The translations under genes were made by a program, and so were the position numbers. From Hirudo medicinalis (taxonomy: Eukaryota; Annelida; Clitellata; Hirudinida; Hirudinidae), in assembly GCA_011800805.1 (NCBI GenBank), contig MPNW01000057.1:164429-228428 (forward strand): a DNA stretch of 64,000 nucleotides. Direction: 5' to 3'. Of this stretch, positions 24,711 through 35,315 are shown one piece after another. The notes below the pieces were generated by a model that did not search any database, was not told the origin of the DNA, and was given only the letters and a program-made list of their open reading frames with translations. Each line of letters starts with the position of its first letter. The stretch's first letter is position 1.

Positions 24711-27700
24711 TCACATGTGCTGTCTAAATATTTCAGTATCCGCTTGTTTTATCTGGGCGTGGAAGGGGGGCATCAAAGCGCACCCTTCCCCGTCTTTGGC
24801 TGAGTGCCCTTCCGTTTCGCCGTTTTTGTTGATGGAAATGGGAACGAACTGTTGCTGTTGGGCGACGCCATCTGCTTTGTGCGAGGAGTCATTAATGGAG
24901 TCGTATTCATTCAGCTCATTTCGAATCACGTTGAACTTCAGGCGCGTTTCGCTACCAAGACCGTCCACCACTTTATCGAGTCCACAGTGGTAGCGGCAGA
25001 GAGCAGGATCACACATCTCAGGGTTGTCTGCATTGTAACTCGAGTGAATGGTGCACGTCGAATTGAGTGCCGAGTTGATCAAGTCGACCGAATCAACAGA
25101 ATACGCCGAGCAGACACCTGTCGGATCGAAGGACATCGGAAAGGAAGGCGGAAAGTGTTGCGAAGTGAGGTGTTTCTTGCTGTAGAGTTCCACTCCCTGA
25201 GTACCTGCTTGAGAGATGGATTTGCCGAAGACTGCCTTGTTTTCTCCCGACTTGTTGAAATAAGCAGTTTCCTGGAGTGAGCTCCTTCTCCTCATTACGC
25301 GTCTCTTCCTGCTGAAAAGAAGTTCCACGGAGGAGATAAGAATCTTTCGCACGCAACAGCACGTGCAAATATCTCGCGCTTAATGCTTCTCAAATGCCTC
25401 CAATCAACATCGATTCTTGAAATTTCCTCTTAACGAACCCTAGGGTTTTAAGATTATGAAGATGGACGTTTAGAAATGCAGTTATTTAATCGATTCCTGG
25501 TTTGCAGATTGCCTCAAAAATAAATCGTGATTTTATCTCGTTCGAGTTATTTTTCTTCTCATGTCGTGAAGAAAAAATGTTTACAATGAAATGCTCACGC
25601 GATAAGAAACCACGGAAAGCGACATTAACTTGTTGTCCGAATTAAGAGTGACCGGTACACGCACATAACTCCCGGTGAAATGATTAGCAGTGCTACCGAT
25701 GCAAGCGGTGTGTAAACAACTCTATTCACTGGTGACGTCTGAGATACAATCGTCCTATTGCGTCAACGGCTTACATTGGCAGACGAAAGTCGTTTAATTA
25801 TCCTCGAAATAATATTTGATATTACAATTACTAATAATAATATTTTCAACAATAAAATCAAATAAGCAAAACCTTTGCATCCAGAAAAGACCACCGATGA
25901 GAACAACTAGGCCGATGAGAAAAGAAATGCTGATGATGATGAGGAGAGACATTACTGTAAAATATGATGCCGCTGTAAACGATAATCGCCGATGATGATG
26001 ACGAAAATAACAATAATAATGATGATGAAGTCACTAGTAAACACAACGTTACTTAGATGATGACATATGACATGATCCCTTTTCAACACGACACTATTAT
26101 CAGGATTTGAATTTGCTTTCCTCTACTGGAAGATTGCAATCATCACCACCACCGTCATCATAAGCATAATTATCATCACCATCGTCGTCAATCCACTAAA
26201 GGACTGAAGGGTGACACACTCCATGTTTCCATTTCCGACATCATCATTGTCATCATCATTGTCATCATCATCAGCCATAACAACCGTCAACCTACATTGG
26301 TTAGGAGTGGATTGTCAAATAATTACGCGATGCTCTGATGATGGTGATGGTGATGATGACGATGGTGGTGATGACGATGGTGATGATGATGATGATGATG
26401 ATGGTGGTGACTAATAGAACTGGAGGTAATCGTAAGCTTCAAACAATTTACTTCTTAAAACAATGAAAATGAAAAGAACCGGTGGCTGATATTGAATCGG
26501 TTACAACTTAAACTCCATGTTTTATTGTTATTTACAGAACGAATAAAATCAAATCATCACCTGAAGTCAGTTTCAAATTGTTCATTCTCGACGACGAAGT
26601 AAAATTTCGGGCTGAAATTGATAAATAATAATGTTGATAATGAGCTTGATGACGATGACGATGGTGATGGCGATGCTATTGATTATGATTTATGATGACA
26701 TCTTCATTAAAACTCACCGGCATCACACCTTCCCACGGTGCCCACCCACTTCGTCTCCACGCACTCAACATTCCACAGGACATCGTCGTTTCCATAGCAA
26801 CCGATGGATGTGACTTGACCTACCCTCCTGGTCCACGCCCCTGTACCAGGGGGTGGCATGTTTGCGCACCCGACGGCTACAATCGGTCGGTTGGATCAAG
26901 GTAATATCGCTTTAAACATTCCATTCATAAAAAAAAATATTAAAGATTTCTTGACTACTTTAACTTTTATCAAGCAGTTATAATCATCACATCAGTTACA
27001 TTTGTTCTTTTTTTTTCAACAGTTTCAATTGAACACATAAAGTCGAATGAAGAAATGAGCAAGAACGATGAAGAGACAATAAAACATCGTCGTTAAATGC
27101 AAAACCACGAGCAGCATCCACAACCCTGAAATTCGAAGAGGAAGTTGTTTGGTGTTTTCGTCGGTTGGTTCGTGAAGGGAGCCAATCTGAACAGCAGAGA
27201 GTGCTTCTTGGAGACAAACACGTTCTGGTGACGCACCTGAGTCATGACACAAATCACTGAAGGTTCGCCATCTTCGCCGTCAAAAATCAATGCCACTTTC
27301 AGGCAACTCTTGGGATATCCTGCGTCCGAAGACAGTTTTCGACGATTTGTGGTTATTTTTAAAATAAAAGAAAGATTGCACTTGTTTGACAAGTGCTAGG
27401 TTTTAAAATGTAAAATTTAATAACGCTAATACAAAGGATTGGCTTTGAACGAGTTTAAATATTAATTGCGTTTTAATTAGCAATTATTCTACCGATATTC
27501 GAAGCGATTGCAGTGGCGAGGCATTAGCACGAGAATGAAGAGGAAATCGGTCACGGAGTTTTGTTCTGTTGAACAAAAGAAGGGCGGCAGTTGTAGGAAT
27601 GAAAGAATAGAAAGAAATGAAGTTGATTTAAAGTTAGTTCGTCATAAAGCATGTCGGACAGCTAACAACTGCTGGCAGATGATTCCACCAGGATTATTCG

Positions 27701-28116
27701 AGTCGAAAAGCAGGCAAGCCATACCCTCCCTGTTTCCATCCATCATTCAGTCCTAAACAATGACGAATGGACTGTTGTTTCTCTCAAATTCAACTTGCTT
27801 CAGAGCCTACTAATGGCTCGAGGAGCTTAATATGCCTGCGTATGAATACATGCTACCCACCGTTACATCATTTACATCACGAACCCTCGAGGCTGAGCAT
27901 GTGGGGACAGTTTTTCTCCCCTGCAGCTCTTATCAACCGAAGGACATGGTTCTTCGTTTCATCAGGGCAGAACAAACAGCAGTCACTTAACGACCCATTG
28001 ACGGACTTTCCTGTGACCGAGTTGGCAGTTTATTGTTTACGTTCGGTGGTTAGAGGATCAAGCGTCCTCCATCTCCTCCTCCTCCTCTTCCTCCTCCTCC
28101 TCCTCCCCCTCTTCTT

Positions 28117-28149
<33 letters not shown>

Positions 28150-31100
28150 GTCTTCGTCTTTGTCATCATGGTCTTGTACCATGTGACCGTGAAACAATTG
28201 TCAAAACGATTGATCATGGATGGAGGGATGGAGGCCTATCGTCATCATCACCATCACGACCGTTACGATCATCATCATCATCACCAGCATCACGACCGTT
28301 ACGATCATCATCATCATCACCATCAAACAGCATCACCATCATCATCACCAGCATCATCATCATCATCATCATCACCATCATCATCATCGTCCTCGTCATC
28401 GTCTTCAGAATCATGTTCGTCCAGATAAATCAGTGCATGAGTCCTAATATCGCCCAGCAACAGAAGCATGCAGTGGCGAATGTTTCTTCCTGCGTAGATT
28501 AGCGAAACTTATTCTTTTCAAAAGGATTCCTACTCCGGGTTCTCATGACGTTTACGTCGCATACTCCCCCGTGACGTCACTGTGATGTCATCGTATTATG
28601 CTGCCTTCATATGACATTTGGTGGTGGTGATGACGATGGTTTTCGATAAAAATAGAATTGGATTCGATCAACCTAGTCACTGAGTAATAATAAAGACTTA
28701 AAAGTGAATCTAACTTAATTATTTTATTAACAATAACAAACACGATCATAAAATTCCATGAAATTTAAAACAATTCGTCGCTCACTGATAAGATGCTTCC
28801 TGTCGAAATTCCATAAGGAAATGTTGAATATCTGACCGGGATCAGCTCTCAGCAGCCACGGCGAAGATATGGACCCGCATCCTGTCTCGTAAGTTATCCT
28901 GCTCAGGAGAACTCCGTGAGGTGATGAAACGAGAAAGGGGGAGTTTGAACGACATCTTCCGATATCACCGAGAATCACTGCCAACGGCGATTTCCTTGTT
29001 TAATAAAAGAAAAAACAAAGTAGGGAATAAATTGAAAAAGGTGATCTTTAGACCTCTCTTGCAGGTGTAACTGGCCTCCAAATACGAGGTCAGTTCGCTT
29101 GAGCAAGTTTTGTGCCTGTCGAGATCTGGATTTGGAACGACCACACTGCAAGACTGCCTGCCAGAGCAGACGTCGTCCATTAGTTCAGTTACATCGGCAT
29201 GGCACCCCAACTCCCCAAGATCCTGCTTGACGCACCTACCCAACTTCATGCGACCATACCTCGCCCCAGCCATGACGATGACTTCCTCCGGTCGACATTT
29301 TGCTTCAAAAGGCTCCCATTTACAGAAGTCTCCAATTTCTGTGGAATTCAATTTTTCGATAAAATTAATTTATACTTGCAAATGATCACAAAATGAGAGT
29401 TTAAATTTCAGTTAGGCACGTAATAAAGACCCTACAGCTATGCAGTGTCATGAATATTCATCTGCGAGTTCAATAATGGATGGATTCGTATTATTTCGCT
29501 TTAAATGAAGGCAAACATTCGAAATGTCGAGGCTTTTCCGTTCACTTAGCAATGCATTGACATTTTGTAGTCTCTTTTAGAATTAATTCGCCCCAAACAC
29601 GACAAATATGAACGCCGGGAAGGCATTTTTGTCTCTGAATTATCAGCATGATTGCAATAACTTCCAGTTTGCCAAGTGCGCTTAAAAGCCTCGTGGAAAC
29701 ACGTCTGTCCGCTCTCACGCGAGCAGCGAGAACAAGCGTAACACTTGACAGGCTCATTATCCACTTTCAACAGAAAGGATGCCACATTTGCTCGTCTGTC
29801 AGAATCTGATGGGAAAATTTTCAATGGAAACCCTTTCTATAGATGTTTCCGTGATGAAATCTTGAAAGTCAGCGGTCCTCGGTCAAATCCTCTGCAATGG
29901 CACAACGCACATGTCGATGCAGACACACGCATAGGACTTATTTCGCACGACAAATGGCGGACATTTTGTTCATTAAAGTTGTCAGTCGGACGAAGGTGTT
30001 TTGAATTTCATGTTTTATGTACGCACCTCCATTTGCCGTTTTTTTAAGTGAAGCGGAAAAGATTTTTCCTTTGAATAAAAATTAGGTTTTCCACTTATTC
30101 AGAAAGAAGCCTCGATAACAATTTCCTTCAGTTCTGACCCAGGAGATCTTACAAGATTTGCTACCTCCGCCATGGCAAATGCATTGTCTCGCAAAGAAAG
30201 AGAAAAGGAAGCCATTAATTGATTCTACAGGAACGATGTGGAAAATGAAGATTCCATTCACAAATGACGTCCATTAAGTGGCTGATATGCGCTTTCCAGT
30301 CCGATGACTAAAGTGACAATTCTGCAAATTCCTGGAGAACAGCAGTGAATAATTGAGTCTGACGAAATACTGTTGTTGTTGTTGTTTTTTATTTTTTATT
30401 TTAGCGTTTCTCATCGTTAAAATATTTAAAAGTGAAAACTTGTTGAAACTTTTATTTGGCATGCGAATCAACAACTCTCGGTTGATCGTTTGACTGGGAG
30501 ATGATAAATCAATCCTCGGAAGCGATAAGGCTATTGGCTCAGGTCTGATCAATAATACAACCCTAAAACATTTTCCATGCGCATCCTGTACATTCGGATT
30601 AATCACCTTTACTCTCCTAACATGTTTACGAGATCCTCGACGGAGACAATCGCAAAGAAGCAAACATTCTACTGGAGACTTTTCCGCTTTTATGTACAAC
30701 GTGTCGACGTGACGTAATTAACTACACTCTCACGGGTTTACAAATTACCTCCGATGATCTTCCCTGTAGCAAGGCTTCGTCCAATGAACCGACCGCTCGT
30801 TTGAGTTTCACTCCCTCGAATTCGTGAATTCGGAGCAAAAAACTGAGTATCTTCCTAGGATGCTCAATGCAGGATTCTACAGTCGAAACGTTCGAAATGA
30901 GGCGCTGAGGGTCGTCCTTATGGCCCTTTGATTATAATGACCTGCTTTCTCGACTGAAGTTTTTGTTTTCAAAGGGACGTTCATTTCGGAAGCGCCATTT
31001 TTTACAAGCATCTCGTTTTGCCTGATGCTCGCTAAAGACTTTGGAATTAGATTTAGGCCGTGTTCAGCCTGCTCGTAAATAAATAACAGGTATTGGGTTG

Positions 31101-32467
31101 AAAATCAACGAGAATTGTCGCATTTCCACTCCTGAGTTTTCCAAGTGGGCTGGAAGAGAAGGGTGGATGCTCTTTACTCGATAATGTACGCCGCCTTGAA
31201 CATGTTTTCACGAGCCTCTTGCAATAATTTTCGGCGGATGAAGAAGTAATGCCAAAAAGCATCACGTTAGAACGGCCAGTGGCAGTAAAGAGAAAAATTT
31301 TAACTTGAATTTACGAGGACATAACGCGACACAAGAAAACAAATACCAGCCAAGTATTAGCAGACACATAAAAACCCTGGCTCGTTCCCTCTAAATTTTT
31401 CGTTTCGGTACAAATTTCAATCAAAACCGTTCCAAAACATCCTAAGCGAAGACTTACATAAATGATTCGAGGCCTCTTTTTCGTGTGAATGCAGATAAAT
31501 AGACCTTGCCAATGAATTAGACATAAGTTCTTTACAACTCGTAATGTTTGTATGCATTCAGACTTTCAAAAGACTTCCAGTTCAAAAGGAATTTTGATTC
31601 TTATGCCAATAGACTGCACGTTTTAAATCAAATAATAACTCTTATCGCGTTTTACGATCCCTAGCTGAATTGTTCGCTTCTAAAGTATGGCTGCCTCGTC
31701 TGATTTCGTATTTGTCAGTAAAATGCGTGACATCCATGACTTTAAATATAAATAAAAACGTAATCACCAGAATCAATAAATTAAGTTAGTGTCAATAATT
31801 GTGAATATTTTGTTAAAGAAAACCGAGTCATTCAAATTATTAAGTAATCAAACCTCGCAAATAGTAAACAATCCATGCTTTATTAAATACGGAGTTATTG
31901 CGTAATTTATTTCTAAAGTTTCATTTAAAAATTAAAATAAGATTGTCTAATAATTTGATAAAACACTTTTTTTTAACCTTTCTTGTTGATTTAAAGGATA
32001 ACGGTTCTTATTTAAGTATTTGCTTTTATAACTTCGTATTAAAGTGTTCTACAAAATATTTCGAATAAATGAAGACATAAAATGCAGAAATACTCTGAAA
32101 TAAAATATTTGAAATGTTTGTTTCACCAATGTTTTTTCTGATTTGTTTAATGGGGAAGGATTATCTTTTGATCGAACGTTGTTATTAAATATTGAGTGCT
32201 TATCGCACAGGTTTTCTTAACCATTATAAACCATTGTTACAATTATAATTAATAAGTAATAATTACGTTAATTTTAAGTGTATTTAATAGTTCATGTATT
32301 GCAACTTAGTTAGGAAATAAAGGATTTATGCAATTTAAAAAATAAGTTTAATGATGAAATAAACAATTTGTGTAATTTTACGAACGTAAACTTCACTCAC
32401 CACCAGACTCCAACGCATCGCCTTGAAATGTGCCCAAAAATATGATCAAATTCGTCAATACTTTCAT
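24711..32467 (-). CDS. Single-pass receptor with SUEL lectin, CUB and sushi-like domains (7 exons, 526 aa)
   Basis: Exons: 32467-32401, 29338-29054, 28977-28786, 27319-27125, 26876-26718, 25954-25873, 25311-24711. The first five junctions are all phase 1, typical of shuffled extracellular modules. Exon 1 encodes a signal peptide (MKVLTNLIIFLGTFQG). Exon 2 (residues 23-117) is a SUEL/rhamnose-binding lectin-type domain, with the cysteine pattern from CKWEPFEAKC through GRCVKQDLGELGC and DDVCSGRQSC to SYTC. Exons 3-4 (118-246) form a CUB domain, starting at GRC and SSPHGVLLSRITYETGC and closing with NNFLFEFQAVGC. Exon 5 (247-299) has a four-Cys sushi-like pattern ending KWVGTVGRC. Exon 6 is the membrane helix (LLIIISISFLIGLVVLIGG). 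Exon 7 is a 200-residue cytosolic tail opening with a basic cluster. SUEL plus transmembrane recalls EVA-1/EVA1C guidance receptors, but the CUB and sushi-like parts do not fit that family. Ligand and role are unknown. Confidence 0.85.
26134..26405. repeat. ATC/GAT trinucleotide-rich low-complexity region
   Basis: Imperfect ATC repeats on the left and GAT repeats on the right, inside an intron of the lectin/CUB receptor gene. Open frames here are artefacts of the repeat. Confidence 0.8.
28072..28146 (+). repeat. CTC and TTC microsatellite
   Basis: Tandem CTC followed by a block of TTC triplets. It is intronic in the lectin/CUB receptor gene. Confidence 0.9.
28229..28425 (+). repeat. ATC microsatellite with an embedded about 30-bp tandem unit
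   Basis: Repeats of ATC/CATCAC. The unit CACGACCGTTACGATCATCA occurs at least twice in direct orientation near 28255 and 28290, followed by a pure ATC array. It lies in the intron between exons 3 and 4 of the lectin/CUB receptor. Confidence 0.85.
29339..32400. other. Long first intron of the lectin/CUB receptor gene
   Basis: 3.06 kb between the signal-peptide exon and the SUEL exon. Open frames inside (for example 30274-30699 on the minus strand) end in poly-Gln/poly-Lys tracts or lack family features. No RNA gene or repeat copy was recognised. Confidence 0.5.
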
Positions 32468-35315
32468 CGGGACACGATAAACACTTGGCTTTATTCGACG
32501 AAATTTTCAACAGAAACATTCGCTCTGTTGCACAGCAACTGAGTAGCAAAAATTTTCATTGACCATGAAAGTTAAACAGGCGATCGTAAAAGTCTCCTCT
32601 CGCAGCAGGGCCATTTCTTGGGCTCAAACGAGAGCAAGCAAACCGGGCATATATGAGGCCACGCTCGGGGGAGAGGGGTATGATACAGTGTCACGTGGTT
32701 GGATGGTTCAGCCATGGGTGGTCAGGTGGGGTTGAAGAGAATGCCATTCCGGGTGTTTTCTTCTCTAGGAGCGTTGCGACATGAAAAAATGTAGAAAGCT
32801 GCCAGCAACAATGCGTCTCTTGGCACGCAGGAATATTTATGCCTCGCGTGTCGTCAAGTTGTGCATTCCATTTGCTGTTGTCTCCTTTTCGAAACTTCCC
32901 TCAAATTCTCGAGTAGCATGCTCTCCTAAATGAGGATTTACGCCATGTGCAAAGGCATTGGAACTCCTTCGAGTTCGATGAAATGACGGTCGCTCCGGGC
33001 TCAATTCTAATTTGAATGTCTGTAATGAGCGAGTTTGATATAAAAGTCGTAGAGACTGTTGAATGCAATAATTACTTTCGAGGCAACTTCCATTGGAATT
33101 CTATTAAGCATTGTCTCTCCCATGAGCGTCATCCGTATTCATTTCCAGCCTACTTCGCAAATAGCTCAATCATCTTAAATAGTCAGATGTCTCTTGGAGT
33201 TGGAGAGAGGTGGCCGTTTCAATGTCCGAGGACTTGTTAACAGGAATGAAGTGACGAGCAAGGACTTGATGAGATTGCTCGCTGAGAAGCCTCACAGATG
33301 GAAGACGCCATTACACGGACTAAATTGCATTTTTAATTCTCATGTTTGACATTCAAAGACCCCGGATGTGACGTCAGAATTCAAGGGCAACCATTAAAAC
33401 GCCATCGGCATCTTCTGAGCGAGGGGCTTCTTTCGATGACAAGAAAAACAACGAACACCCTGCTAACGTTTCGCCAGGAACAATGCGACCGGAAGAGGCA
33501 TGCGTGACTTGGGTCGATATCTGTTCACTGGCGAGTGAAAATTATTCAAATCACAGCACTTGCTCGTCCAAAAACCGTTCTGATTTTGATTTTTTCGATT
33601 TTTTTGCCAAGCGGCGAAACAAGGCTAACTTGTTTCGCTGATAACGAAGTTGACGAGGCGCCGCTGAGCCATTTGTTTTTGCTTCCATTTGGAAAGCGTT
33701 TCTTCTGCGGAGCTGGTGAGTGGGGAGGGGAAGGAGGCATTTTTCAACGTCTTTTCCAGAAGTCAAGCAACCACTCATGTCTCCAACAGCAACAACATCA
33801 ACTTTAATCTTGCAGCGTTTCCGGCTGCTAAAATTCCTCCTAACCGACCTAACGCTCGAATATAAAAGAGAAAAAAAAATCTCTACACAATATCCGCTAG
33901 CTGAGTTTGAGCAGATACCCACAATCCATGTCAAATGGTCTTCAATTGCGTACTGGACGGGTCAATATTGTGCGCTTTTTATAGAGAAAATGTTAAGCAA
34001 TTTCCAGTGATGCATCAATCATGTCTTCATTTCTTTCATCAGTTTTAATGCAGTTCACTTGGCTGGTCCTAATGGAAAATAATTCACAACCCTCTCCTAT
34101 GGAAGCATCAGAAATGCAACGTTAAAAAACAAACGCGAGAAAAGGCTTTGCAGCCGAGAAAAGCCATTTTGATTTTTAAGAGAGTACAATTTCAAAATTG
34201 TGCAATTGAACCGATAATTGCAAAATAATTAACAAAAATATATAGGCAATAGAACGTAAAATAAAGGACAAAAACAACTCTCATAATCCTTCAAGACACT
34301 TTCATTCTTCGCACAAATGATATTCAGGAAAGGAAATGAATTTCTTAAATTCTGCACAATCAAAGGTCATCATTTCAGGTTCATTCCATCCGATGTCCTC
34401 ATCCGAACGTGACAGGACAGAAAGATAGATGGTCATCAGTCAGCATCAATCAGAGCTTCCTAAGGGGAGGTCAGTGCTACATAATTTGCTCGTCTGACAC
34501 CTTAATATATCGTCTGCTGCATCCAGAGATGACATTTTATCACTCACCACCATAAAGAATGGATGACAGAACTTCCGGCATTTTTATTATTCTTTGCTGG
34601 TTATTTAAAATTAAAATACTTTATTTGAAGCTAATTGAGATGCGTGCATCTTGTGCCAATGTCGTGACTAACGGCCATTACTCTTAACGAGATATTTCTC
34701 ATTCATTTTCCCTTCCATGCTTTCATTTATTTAAATGTTTCAAATAGAAGCTCATTACAAATCAAAATAAGAATGTTTTAAAAGATAATTATAATTAGAG
34801 AATTAATAATATAAAATAGTAACTTCATTATATCTCCTTGAGAAACAGCTCACTCGATATGTGCCAAAGTAATAATCAAGCGTTTCATGAAAGTTTCGGA
34901 TTGCAGGGAATAATTAGGAGCCTGCTTGAGCTCGTGTTCTTAATGGCCATAACGGTGCAGGTTGTAAAAATGGCAAAATTTCCGCGAGCTAATGGTCCGA
35001 GTGAGGTCGGGGTAAAGTGGTGAACTTAAGTGACCTGTCATCATTACCGTGGGAAGCCCCCCCCCTCCCCCGAGGAGGCGCGAATATCAGGTGTAAGCAG
35101 CAGGTGTACATGAGGTGTGTTGAGCTTATTAATCGATCTCCACAATAGCTTGTAACCCGGTTGCCCAGGAAACTGGAAATTGCCGATTGAATTATTGATG
35201 CGTTCTTGTGCTTTGGCATTCAGCTGTTTGCCACGGAGAAAAATGACCGAGCACGGGAGTTAAATTGTGTCATTTATAATTCTGCGTACCTCATTACTTG
35301 GAATTTCTCTGCTCA
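32468..35315. other. Divergent intergenic region between two receptor genes
   Basis: Upstream of both the minus-strand lectin/CUB receptor and the plus-strand Ig-EGF-Ig receptor. A CATATATGA sequence at about 32648 (minus: TCATATATG) could be a TATA element for the former, about 180 bases before its ATG. A C-rich tract lies at 35057-35069. No gene is supported. Confidence 0.4.

Noticed and set aside
24804..25280. 158-codon plus-strand open frame
   Set aside because: Antisense shadow of the cytosolic-tail exon of the lectin/CUB receptor.
30274..30699. 141-codon minus-strand open frame in the receptor's first intron
   Set aside because: It ends in a poly-Lys/poly-Gln tract from a simple repeat, has no flanking splice sites in phase with the receptor, and no motif.
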